A stretch of 10,887 nucleotides of DNA from Paracoccaceae bacterium (GTDB lineage Bacteria > Pseudomonadota > Alphaproteobacteria > Rhodobacterales > Rhodobacteraceae). Position numbers and translations under genes: made by a program. The stretch lies in contig JAHRVZ010000147.1 in NCBI GenBank assembly GCA_019090405.1, positions 1 to 10,887 of the forward strand. The letters run 5' to 3'. Below, piece by piece: positions 1 to 6,289 of this stretch (positions are counted from its first letter, which is position 1; every line of letters starts with the position of its first letter). The notes below the pieces were generated by a model. It saw only the letters and a program-made list of their open reading frames with translations, was not told the DNA's origin and made no database searches.

Positions 1-695
1 GCTGCGGCCAAAGCGATTTCAACCATGTCGCCAAAGCTACGTTCGCGTTGGTCTGCGGGCAGCGCTTCTCCGGTTGTTAGATGATCCGAAACAGTCAGAA
101 CTGCCAAGGCGCGTCGCCCATAACGGGCCGCGAGAATATAAAGCTCGGCAGCTTCCATTTCGACACCCAGAATGCCATGGCGCACCATTTGTTCGTTCAG
201 ATCGGCGCGTTCGTCGTAAAACACGTCGGACGAATAAATTCCGCCAACATGGGTCGTCGTCCCTTTGGCCTTGGCGGCTTTGACGGCGGCCTCAAGAAGC
301 GACCAGTCAGCACATGGGGCAAAATTGAATTCCCGGAATATGCCCTGCGACGGAGTGCTGATCGAACTGGCAGACATTGCCACGATGACATCGCGCACAT
401 TGACGTGATCCTGCATTCCACCGCACGATCCAATGCGGATAAGTGTTTTAGCACCATAATCCCGGATCAATTCATTAACATAAATAGAAAGCGACGGCAT
501 TCCCATGCCACTGCCCTGAATTGTTACCGGATGGCCATTCCAGGTTCCGCTAAACCCAAGCATTCCCCGCGTTTCATTTACCAGACGAACATCGGTTAAA
601 AATGTTTCGGCTGCCCATTTCGCACGATAAGGATCACCTGGCAAAAGAACTGTCTCAGCAATTTCACCGGGCTTTGCCCCAATATGAATTGTCAT
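1..695 (-). CDS. deoD: Purine nucleoside phosphorylase DeoD-type, 3' end cut by window edge
   Basis: This cytosolic enzyme splits purine ribo- and deoxyribonucleosides with phosphate, giving the free base and (deoxy)ribose 1-phosphate (purine salvage). The reading frame is open from the ATG at 693-695 to the window edge, giving 231 residues; the family is about 235-239 long, so only a few C-terminal residues are missing. The residues known from E. coli DeoD fall at the same numbers here: His4, Gly20 and Arg24 (LLPGDPYRAK), Arg43 (NETRGM), Arg87 and Ser90 (IRIGSCGG), Glu179/Glu181 (GVEMEAAE) and catalytic Asp204 (TVSDH). A modest ribosome site, GGGATAG, precedes the ATG. It begins 19 bases after the end of the H-NS-like gene on the same strand, so the two may share a transcript. 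Identification is firm. Confidence 0.96.
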   Translation of the reverse strand, partial: MTIHIGAKPGEIAETVLLPGDPYRAKWAAETFLTDVRLVNETRGMLGFSGTWNGHPVTIQGSGMGMPSLSIYVNELIRDYGAKTLIRIGSCGGMQDHVNVRDVIVAMSASSISTPSQGIFREFNFAPCADWSLLEAAVKAAKAKGTTTHVGGIYSSDVFYDERADLNEQMVRHGILGVEMEAAELYILAARYGRRALAVLTVSDHLTTGEALPADQRERSFGDMVEIALAA

Positions 696-714
696 TGTTG
701 CTATCCCTTACAGA

Positions 715-1035
715 TCAGATTTCCAAATCTGTAATATCAGCACCGCCGGATAGTGCATCATGAATCCAATGCGGTTTGCGCCCCATTCCTGACCAAGTTT
801 GTTCGTGGTTCGAGGGATTGCGATATTTTGCCACCGCTTTGCCGCGCTTTCCTTTTCCGCGACCTTTGCCGCCGGAAATTTCACTTAGAGAAAATCCATA
901 TTTAGCAACTGCTTGCTCTGCGGCTTTCAACGCCTCGCGGCGATCACGATCATCGGCTTGCAAAATTGCGTTGTCGACGTCTTTTCTAAGGTCAATCAGT
1001 TCTATTCGACTCATTTTGTCTAGTTTGATCACCAT
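715..1035 (-). CDS. H-NS family nucleoid-associated DNA-binding protein (HvrA-like)
   Basis: A 106-residue protein of the H-NS histone family. Residues 1-45 are charged and helix-prone (IELIDLRKDV, DRDRREALKAAE), fitting the oligomerising coiled-coil part. Residues 54-68 are a Gly/Lys/Arg-rich linker. Residues 71-91 are the C-terminal DNA-binding domain, with the family hallmark YRNPSNHEQTWSGMGRKPHW. In this family the domain inserts a short Q/R-G-R turn in the minor groove of AT-rich DNA; here the matching tripeptide reads M-G-R. The best known alphaproteobacterial relative is HvrA of Rhodobacter, a regulator of photosynthesis and nitrogen-fixation genes; which genes this copy controls cannot be read from the sequence. 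The start is set by a strong ribosome site, AGGGAGA at 1041-1047, five bases before ATG. The leader carries two hairpins, listed separately. The next gene on this strand is deoD. Confidence 0.9.
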   Translation of the reverse strand: MVIKLDKMSRIELIDLRKDVDNAILQADDRDRREALKAAEQAVAKYGFSLSEISGGKGRGKGKRGKAVAKYRNPSNHEQTWSGMGRKPHWIHDALSGGADITDLEI

Positions 1036-1046
1036 ATTATTCTCCC

Positions 1047-1060
1047 TCGACTTTTGTCGA
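1047..1060 (-). promoter_or_regulatory. Small hairpin abutting the H-NS gene's ribosome site
   Basis: On the minus strand TCGAC-AAAA-GTCGA forms a perfect 5-bp stem with a 4-base loop. Its last base is also the first base of the Shine-Dalgarno sequence AGGGAGA (1041-1047). In the mRNA this small stem would sit directly against the ribosome site and could tune access to it. The stem is short, so the effect is uncertain. Confidence 0.35.
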
Positions 1061-1073
1061 TACTGGTTGATTC

Positions 1074-1094
1074 GTTGCCAGCCACGCTAGCAAC
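1074..1094 (-). repeat. 9-bp hairpin between ecm and the H-NS gene (possible terminator or leader structure)
   Basis: The arms 1074-1082 and 1086-1094 pair around a 3-base loop. Read on the minus strand this is GTTGCTAGC-GTG-GCTGGCAAC, eight Watson-Crick pairs plus one G-U, extendable outward by one G-U and one U-A pair. It lies 59 bases past the ecm stop codon and about 40 bases before the H-NS start. There is no U-tract after it on the minus strand, so it is not a standard intrinsic terminator; it could still slow or end ecm transcription, or lie in the H-NS leader. Confidence 0.4.
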
Positions 1095-1152
1095 AACAAT
1101 GAATCTGTACAGCATCAGATTTTGAGTTTTGAATGCGTTTGTCAGAATAAAT

Positions 1153-3102
1153 CTATTTATCAACCAACGATACAACATCAAGCATGATCTCATTCAACTT
1201 AAAGTTTTTTGGCGTGTAGATTTTTGCAACCCCCAATTTTTCCAACTTGGAAATATCGTCGTTGGGAATAATTCCTCCGACAATAATGGGCAATTTCTTA
1301 AGATCGAGGTTTTCGGCAATTCTAATAACATCTTCTACTAGCGAAATATGGCTACCTGATAGTATCGAAAGCCCGATTACGTCGACATTTTCCGCAATCG
1401 CCGCATCAACGATTTCTTGCGGTGTCAATCGAATCCCATCATAGGCAATGTCCATTCCGCAATCGCGCGCCCGTACTGCGATTTGTTCGGCGCCATTAGA
1501 ATGACCATCAAGCCCGGGCTTGCCGACCAAAAGTTTCAGGCGGTGTCCCAATTTGTCACTAACCGCGTCCACGGCGCTGCGAATTTCTTCCAGACCTTCG
1601 GTTTTGTTAGATACTGATCCGGAAACGCCGGTCGGACCGCGATATGTCCCAAATACAATGCGCATCTGTTCCGCCCATTCTCCGGTGGTAACGCCGGCTT
1701 TGGCGGCGGCAATGGATGGCTCCATGATATTGGAACCCGCGCGGGCAGCATCTTGCAAAGCGGTCAAGGCATCCTGCACCGCAGCCTCGTCACGCGTGCT
1801 GCGCCATTGGTTCAGACGGCTGATCTGATCTGCCTCGCTGGCCGGGTCGACGACCATGATGCCTCCGTCATCGCCGATCAAAGGCGAAGGTTCGGTTGTG
1901 GTAAACTTGTTCACTCCTACAACCGTTGTTTCCCCGGATTCGATCCGGTTAAGCCGTTCTGCGTTGGATTCCACAAGCCGGGATTTCATATATTCGATCG
2001 ACGAAATCGCCCCGCCCATACTTTCGAGGTTGGCCAATTCAGCCCGAGCACCCTCTTTCAGAAATTCGACTTTTGCATCAACGGCCGGATTTTGGTCAAA
2101 CAGATCATCGAACTCCAGCAAATCTGTTTCATAGGCCAAAATTTGCTGCATACGCATTGACCATTGCTGATCCCACGGGCGCGGCAGGCCCAACGCTTCG
2201 TTCCATGCAGGCAACTGAACAGCCCGGGCGCGGGCGTTTTTTGACAGGGTCACGGCAAGCATCTCGATGAGAATACGATAGACGTTGTTTTCTGGCTGCT
2301 GCTCGGTCAGGCCAAGCGAGTTTACCTGAACCCCATAGCGAAAGCGGCGATATTTCGGATCGGTGACGCCATAACGTGTTTCACAGATTTCGTCCCACAG
2401 TTCGGCAAATGCCCGCATTTTGCACATTTCAGTGACAAACCGGATGCCAGCATTGACGAAAAAGGAAATTCGGCCAACCAGACGCGGAAAATCCTGATCA
2501 GGTACTTGCCCCTTCAGCCCATCCAGAACCGCCTGCGCAGTCGCAAGTGCAAAGGCCAATTCCTGTTCTGGCGTCGCTCCGGCCTCTTGCAGGTGGTACG
2601 AGCAGACATTCATCGGGTTCCATTTTGGTACGTTGGTATAGCAATAGGCCGCCACGTCAGTGATCAATTTCAGCGACGGTTTTGGCGGGCAGATATACGT
2701 TCCGCGCGACAAGTATTCTTTGATGATGTCGTTCTGAACCGTGCCTTGCAATTGCGAAATGTCGGCACCCTGTTCTTCTGCGACCGCGATATACAGGGCC
2801 AGCAACCAAGGTGCGGTGGCGTTGATCGTCATCGACGTGTTCATCTGCTCAAGCGGTATTTGGTCGAACAATGCGCGCATATCACCCAGATGCGACAGTG
2901 GTACTCCGACCTTGCCAACTTCTCCGCGTGCCAGCACATGATCGCTGTCATATCCGGTTTGAGTCGGCAGATCGAAGGCCACCGAAAGCCCGGTCTGCCC
3001 CTTTGCCAGATTGCCACGATAAAGAGCGTTGGATGCTTTTGCTGTGGAATGGCCCGCATAGGTGCGGATTAGCCAAGGGCGGTCTTTTTGTGGTTGCGTC
3101 AT
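1153..3102 (-). CDS. ecm: Ethylmalonyl-CoA mutase, coenzyme B12-dependent
   Basis: This enzyme converts (2R)-ethylmalonyl-CoA to (2S)-methylsuccinyl-CoA in the ethylmalonyl-CoA pathway of acetyl-CoA assimilation. With the start used here it has 649 residues. The N-terminal part (about 1-500) is the methylmalonyl-CoA-mutase-type barrel, beginning at KDRPWLIRTYAGHSTA. Residues about 522-649 are the B12-binding domain, with all three base-off signatures: D532-G-H534-S-N-G537 (His534 is the expected cobalt ligand), S579-I-L581, and Gly609-Gly610. The N-terminal and middle sequence follows Ecm rather than ordinary methylmalonyl-CoA mutase. An in-frame ATG at 3258 would add 52 residues, but these look unlike the family, overlap the divergent acyltransferase gene, and lie upstream of the likely promoter (-35 at 3172-3177), so the ATG at 3100-3102 (MTQPQKDRP) is preferred; ATG at 3112-3114 is a close alternative. 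ccr, its pathway partner, lies 1.5 kb away on the other strand. Confidence 0.95.
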   Translation of the reverse strand: MTQPQKDRPWLIRTYAGHSTAKASNALYRGNLAKGQTGLSVAFDLPTQTGYDSDHVLARGEVGKVGVPLSHLGDMRALFDQIPLEQMNTSMTINATAPWLLALYIAVAEEQGADISQLQGTVQNDIIKEYLSRGTYICPPKPSLKLITDVAAYCYTNVPKWNPMNVCSYHLQEAGATPEQELAFALATAQAVLDGLKGQVPDQDFPRLVGRISFFVNAGIRFVTEMCKMRAFAELWDEICETRYGVTDPKYRRFRYGVQVNSLGLTEQQPENNVYRILIEMLAVTLSKNARARAVQLPAWNEALGLPRPWDQQWSMRMQQILAYETDLLEFDDLFDQNPAVDAKVEFLKEGARAELANLESMGGAISSIEYMKSRLVESNAERLNRIESGETTVVGVNKFTTTEPSPLIGDDGGIMVVDPASEADQISRLNQWRSTRDEAAVQDALTALQDAARAGSNIMEPSIAAAKAGVTTGEWAEQMRIVFGTYRGPTGVSGSVSNKTEGLEEIRSAVDAVSDKLGHRLKLLVGKPGLDGHSNGAEQIAVRARDCGMDIAYDGIRLTPQEIVDAAIAENVDVIGLSILSGSHISLVEDVIRIAENLDLKKLPIIVGGIIPNDDISKLEKLGVAKIYTPKNFKLNEIMLDVVSLVDK

Positions 3103-3148
3103 TACAGGTCTCATCAGTCTGTTGGGTAATTTTATTACGTCAGGAACG

Positions 3149-3177
3149 TCTAAATCGTAATTTTCAACGCTTGTCAA
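3149..3177 (-). promoter_or_regulatory. Likely sigma-70-type promoter of ecm
   Basis: On the minus strand a perfect -35 hexamer TTGACA (3177-3172) is followed after exactly 17 bases by TTTAGA (3154-3149), a weak but plausible alphaproteobacterial -10. Transcription would begin near 3142, giving a leader of about 40 bases to the ATG at 3102. It lies in the 147-bp spacer shared with the divergent acyltransferase gene. No equally good promoter was found for the plus strand. Confidence 0.55.
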
Positions 3178-3249
3178 TTCGCTGCGCTGCGGCATTGCCG
3201 GAGAATTGAAAAGATTGTGACAGCGCAGCTTTAGTGGCAGGTTGGATTC

Positions 3250-4626
3250 ATGACGCAAACTGTGGAAATGCCGCTTTGGCTATTGCTGTTAATGCTGGGG
3301 CTGGCAGCGGTTGCCGCCTTGGACAAGATAATGATGCCTTCTGTGCGCTGGTATTTCAGGCGGCGTCTGGAAAAGGCAGTGGCGCATCTGAACACGCGAT
3401 TGGAACGACCGATCCAACCGTTCAAGCTCGCCCGTCGTTACGACATGATCCAGCGGCTGATTTATGATCCGCAGGTTAGTGTGGCGATAGCGGCCCATGC
3501 CAAAGAAATGGATGTCCCTGAAAACGTCGCCTTTGAAGAGGCCCGCAGCTATGCGCGCGAAATCGTCCCATCGTTTTCAGCCTCGGCCTATTTTGGCTTT
3601 GCCATAGGTGCGGCACGATTTCTTAGCAATGCGCTATATCGGGTGCGCCTAAGCGAATATGACGAAGGCGTAATCAGCAAAATTGACCCGGATGCCACGG
3701 TAATATTCGTGATGAACCATCGCAGTAATATGGACTATGTTCTTGTGACTTACCTGGCAGCTCAACAATCTGCCTTGTCCTATGCAGTTGGAGAGTGGGC
3801 AAGGGTCTGGCCGCTAAGTCGGCTGATCAAAGCCATGGGAGCGTATTTCATCCGCCGAAAATCGCGAAATGAGCTATATCGCAAAGTTCTGGCGCGCTAT
3901 GTGCGACTGGCTACGGACGCGGGGGTCACACAAGCGGTGTTCCCCGAAGGTGGCCTTAGCCTGACGGGGTCGTTGATGCCACCCAAGCTCGGCTTACTGA
4001 AATACATTCTGGATGGGTTTGATCCGGCTGGCCGCGATGTCGTGTTCGTGCCTGTTGCACTGAACTATGATCGGGTGCTTGAAGATCAGATACTGAATAG
4101 GGCTGCAAATGATCCTGAGAACCGGTTCAAAGCAAGGATCGGTGTCGTGGCTGGCAATACGCTTAAGCAAATTTTGCTGCGATTTGTCGGGCGCTATCAC
4201 CGGTTTGGTTATGCGGCGGTCAGTATTGGTCAGCCTCTGTCGCTTGCTAAATTCAGCAAGGGAAAGGGCGAAAACGTAACGGAATTATTGGCGCAGGCGC
4301 TTATAGAACGGATTGGAACTGTTGTTGCGGTGTTGCCAGTGCCCGTTGTGTCAACATTGATCCTGAAAAACCCATCAATGAATCGCGCAGAAATTGATCG
4401 GGCATTCAACGATTTGATCGACGATTTGCCCGCAGCCAACGTGCGTATTCCTAAGCATGACAAAGATATGTCCATTGAATATGGCCTGCACCAGATGACC
4501 GCCCGAGGATTGATTGTGGAATCTGACGGTCAATATTCCGCCAATCCCGAACAGGTCGAGATTCTGCAGTTCTACGCCAATTCGATTCGACATCTCATGC
4601 CGGAATCCAAAGGAATTGATCCCTAG
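3250..4626 (+). CDS. PlsB-like glycerol-phosphate acyltransferase
   Basis: A 458-residue membrane-associated acyltransferase of the GPAT/PlsC superfamily, expected to transfer a fatty acyl group to glycerol 3-phosphate or lysophosphatidate in phospholipid synthesis. Residues 7-24 form a hydrophobic N-terminal segment, a likely membrane anchor. The catalytic HX4D box is His157-RSNM-Asp162 in NHRSNMDY; the second acceptor-binding motif is FPEGGLSLTG (231-240). The segment MGAYFIRR and the ALNYDRVLED block resemble PlsB more than the short PlsC enzymes, as does the C-terminal tail (EILQFYANSIRHL) typical of long GPATs. The protein is much shorter than E. coli PlsB (about 800) and longer than PlsC (about 245). 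Databases often label such proteins 1-acylglycerol-3-phosphate acyltransferase; the acceptor is not settled by sequence. ATG at 3250 follows AGGTTGGA. It diverges from ecm and precedes ccr on the same strand. Confidence 0.85.
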   Translation: MTQTVEMPLWLLLLMLGLAAVAALDKIMMPSVRWYFRRRLEKAVAHLNTRLERPIQPFKLARRYDMIQRLIYDPQVSVAIAAHAKEMDVPENVAFEEARSYAREIVPSFSASAYFGFAIGAARFLSNALYRVRLSEYDEGVISKIDPDATVIFVMNHRSNMDYVLVTYLAAQQSALSYAVGEWARVWPLSRLIKAMGAYFIRRKSRNELYRKVLARYVRLATDAGVTQAVFPEGGLSLTGSLMPPKLGLLKYILDGFDPAGRDVVFVPVALNYDRVLEDQILNRAANDPENRFKARIGVVAGNTLKQILLRFVGRYHRFGYAAVSIGQPLSLAKFSKGKGENVTELLAQALIERIGTVVAVLPVPVVSTLILKNPSMNRAEIDRAFNDLIDDLPAANVRIPKHDKDMSIEYGLHQMTARGLIVESDGQYSANPEQVEILQFYANSIRHLMPESKGIDP

Positions 4627-4630
4627 GTTT

Positions 4631-4739
4631 CTGCGGTTGCAAAGGCATTGCTGCGGTTGCGGGGTTATAAAATTACAAAATACGCGGTATGGCTATTGCA
4701 TTATTGCGCGGCAGTTCATATTTCGGGGACGCAACCGCG
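4631..4739 (+). promoter_or_regulatory. Repeated GCGGTTGC motif in the ccr upstream region
   Basis: The 152-bp spacer before ccr holds two exact copies of CTGCGGTTGC (4631-4640 and 4651-4660), starting exactly 20 bases apart, and an inverted copy of the core, CGCAACCGC, at 4730-4738 (reverse complement GCGGTTGCG, matching copy two over nine bases). Copy one runs into TTGCAAA, like half-sites known for RamB/PccR-type short-chain acyl-CoA regulators. An AT-rich block (TTATAAAATTACAAAATA, 4665-4682) lies between the copies and could hold the -10 of ccr, but no convincing -35 partner is visible. An operator role is inferred from the layout. Confidence 0.4.
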
Positions 4740-4765
4740 ATTCTGAATTGTGGTGAACTGTGGAT

Positions 4766-4773
4766 AAAGGGGG
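4766..4773 (+). promoter_or_regulatory. Ribosome binding site fixing the ccr start
   Basis: AAAGGGGG lies five bases before the ATG at 4779, while the upstream in-frame ATG at 4689 has no such site. This supports MALDINQE as the N-terminus of Ccr. Confidence 0.75.
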
Positions 4774-4778
4774 TCACT

Positions 4779-6065
4779 ATGGCTTTGGACATCAATCAAG
4801 AAATTGCACCGTACGAGGCACCTGAAAAGGATCTGTATGAGGTCGGCGAAATGCCTCCGTTGGGGTATATTCCGAAACAGATGTACGCATGGGCAATTCG
4901 CCGCGAGCGTCACGGAGAGCCGGACAAGGCGATGTTGCAGGAAGTTGTTGATGTGCCTGAACTGGACAGCCATGATGTGCTGGTTTTGGTCATGGCCGCC
5001 GGGATTAACTATAACGGAGTTTGGGCTGCGCTGGGCGAACCGATCAGCCCGTTTGATGGCCACAAACAACCCTATCATATTGCCGGGTCAGACGCGGCGG
5101 GCATCGTTTGGGCCGTCGGAGACAAAGTGCGGCGTTGGAAAGTTGGCGACGAAGTTGTGGTGCATTGCAATCAGGACGACGGCGATGACGAAGAATGTAA
5201 CGGCGGCGATCCGATGTATTCGGACAGCCAGCGTATCTGGGGCTATGAGACCCCGGATGGATCGTTCAGCCAGTTCACGCGCGTGCAATCGCAGCAGTTG
5301 ATGCCACGCCCTCGTCATCTGACCTGGGAGGAATCGGCCTGTTATACGCTGACATTGGCGACGGCCTATCGGATGTTGTTCGGGCATGAGCCTCACGATT
5401 TGAAACCGGGGCAGAATGTTCTTGTTTGGGGGGCGTCTGGTGGTCTTGGGTCTTATGCGATCCAGTTGATCAATACGGCCGGGGCCAACGCCATTGGCGT
5501 GATCAGCAACGAAGACAAACGCGAGTTTGTTATGGGGCTGGGTGCAAAGGGCGTTCTGAACCGTAAGGATTTCAATTGCTGGGGACAGTTGCCAACGGTG
5601 AACACCCCTGAATACGGCGAGTGGTTCAAAGAGGCACGCAAATTTGGCAAAGCCATCTGGGACATCACCGGCAAAGGCGTAAATGTCGACATGGTGTTTG
5701 AACACCCGGGCGAGGCAACATTCCCGGTATCTACCTTCGTTGTCAAAAAAGGCGGTATGGTGGTGATTTGCGCAGGTACGTCCGGGTTCAACCTGACCTT
5801 TGATGTGCGTTATATGTGGATGCACCAAAAGCGCCTGCAGGGCAGTCACTTTGCACATCTCAAACAGGCAAGTTCCGCAAACAAGCTGATGCTTGAGCGT
5901 CGTCTTGACCCGTGCATGTCCGAAGTGTTTTCCTGGGCCGAACTGCCGCAAGCGCATGTAAAGATGCTCCGAAATGAGCATAAGCCCGGCAATATGGCAG
6001 TGCTTGTTCAGTCGCCTGTCACTGGTTTGCGCACGCTCGAAGAGGCGCTGGACGAAAACCGCTAA
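4779..6065 (+). CDS. ccr: Crotonyl-CoA carboxylase/reductase
   Basis: This NADPH-dependent enzyme reductively carboxylates crotonyl-CoA with CO2 to (2S)-ethylmalonyl-CoA, the committed step of the ethylmalonyl-CoA pathway. It has 428 residues, close to the roughly 430 usual for Ccr, and belongs to the zinc-free medium-chain dehydrogenase/reductase superfamily. The N-terminal catalytic half (about 1-190) includes GINYNGVWAALG (75-86). The Rossmann half has the nucleotide loop WGASGGLGSYA (217-227). GSHFAHLKQA (355-364) near the C-terminus is a typical Ccr block and contains candidate His residues of the CO2 pocket; I did not align them residue by residue. The Ccr-only inserts, such as CNQDDGDDEECNGGDPMY, separate it from plain quinone or enoyl reductases. 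The start is fixed by the strong ribosome site at 4766-4773. A GC-rich 13-bp inverted repeat follows 34 bases after the stop. Confidence 0.97.
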   Translation: MALDINQEIAPYEAPEKDLYEVGEMPPLGYIPKQMYAWAIRRERHGEPDKAMLQEVVDVPELDSHDVLVLVMAAGINYNGVWAALGEPISPFDGHKQPYHIAGSDAAGIVWAVGDKVRRWKVGDEVVVHCNQDDGDDEECNGGDPMYSDSQRIWGYETPDGSFSQFTRVQSQQLMPRPRHLTWEESACYTLTLATAYRMLFGHEPHDLKPGQNVLVWGASGGLGSYAIQLINTAGANAIGVISNEDKREFVMGLGAKGVLNRKDFNCWGQLPTVNTPEYGEWFKEARKFGKAIWDITGKGVNVDMVFEHPGEATFPVSTFVVKKGGMVVICAGTSGFNLTFDVRYMWMHQKRLQGSHFAHLKQASSANKLMLERRLDPCMSEVFSWAELPQAHVKMLRNEHKPGNMAVLVQSPVTGLRTLEEALDENR

Positions 6066-6099
6066 GACTTTCTGCTGCTTTAGCACTCTGGATGTTCCA

Positions 6100-6140
6100 A
6101 TTTCGCGCGCGAATCGCTTTGCCGAACTCGCGCGCGAAAT
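6100..6140. repeat. Perfect 13-bp inverted repeat after ccr, made of two self-palindromic units
   Basis: The arms ATTTCGCGCGCGA (6100-6112) and TCGCGCGCGAAAT (6128-6140) are exact reverse complements around a 15-base spacer. Each arm also contains the palindrome TCGCGCGCGA (6103-6112 and 6128-6137), so the same element is a tandem pair of palindromes 25 bases apart. As RNA it would form a very stable stem after ccr and may act as a terminator, but the bases following it (CTGTTTGAAC) hold no real U-tract. As DNA it could be a paired operator. Confidence 0.7.
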
Positions 6141-6141
6141 C

Positions 6142-6172
6142 TGTTTGAACACTGGTTGTTAAATTTCAAACA
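6142..6172. promoter_or_regulatory. 8-bp dyad TGTTTGAA-N15-TTCAAACA upstream of luxR
   Basis: Arms 6142-6149 and 6165-6172 are exact reverse complements with a 15-base spacer, the same spacer length as the GC-rich dyad just before it. The site lies about 120 bases before the small ORF. Its symmetry suggests a binding site for a dimeric regulator, but no known consensus was recognised and it does not match a lux box I know. Confidence 0.35.
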
Positions 6173-6252
6173 CTTGTATTTTGCGACCTCACTATATCTG
6201 GGGAGTTAAAATTGGCGAATTCCGAAATTATTACCAACGTGCTAAGGTTGTG

Positions 6253-6268
6253 TTAACCAAATGTTAAC
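6253..6268 (+). promoter_or_regulatory. CtrA-type binding box before luxR
   Basis: The sequence TTAA-CCAAATG-TTAAC is an exact match to the CtrA consensus TTAA-N7-TTAAC of alphaproteobacteria. It also begins TTAACCA, the other common form of the CtrA half-site. A GANTC methylation site (GAGTC, 6280-6284) lies 11 bases downstream. The box ends 21 bases before the ATG of the small ORF and 175 before that of luxR. If CtrA activates from it with the box at -35, transcription would begin around 6290. Confidence 0.6.
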
Positions 6269-6289
6269 TACTGATAGGCGAGTCTGAAT

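Noticed and set aside
81..599. 172-codon open frame antisense to deoD
   Set aside because: The opposite strand encodes DeoD with every known active-site residue, so this is a shadow frame.
2506..3072. 188-codon open frame antisense to ecm
   Set aside because: Lies within the Ecm catalytic domain on the other strand and has no family likeness.
3191..3198. GGCATTGC shared between the ecm spacer and the ccr spacer (4644-4651), next to CTGCGG in both
   Set aside because: One shared 8-mer between two spacers of about 150 bases is close to chance expectation, and the order of the two parts differs.
3307..3314. Further GCGGTTGC copy inside the acyltransferase gene (and another, inverted, at 9960-9967)
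   Set aside because: Single copies inside coding sequence, encoding ordinary residues; about the number expected by chance for an 8-mer.
4689..4778. N-terminal extension of Ccr by 30 residues
   Set aside because: The extra residues do not look like Ccr, there is no ribosome site at 4689, and a strong one precedes the ATG at 4779.
5088..6152. Long (354-codon) open frame antisense to ccr
   Set aside because: It lies wholly opposite a gene identified with high confidence, has no recognisable domain, and such antisense frames arise from codon bias in this kind of genome.
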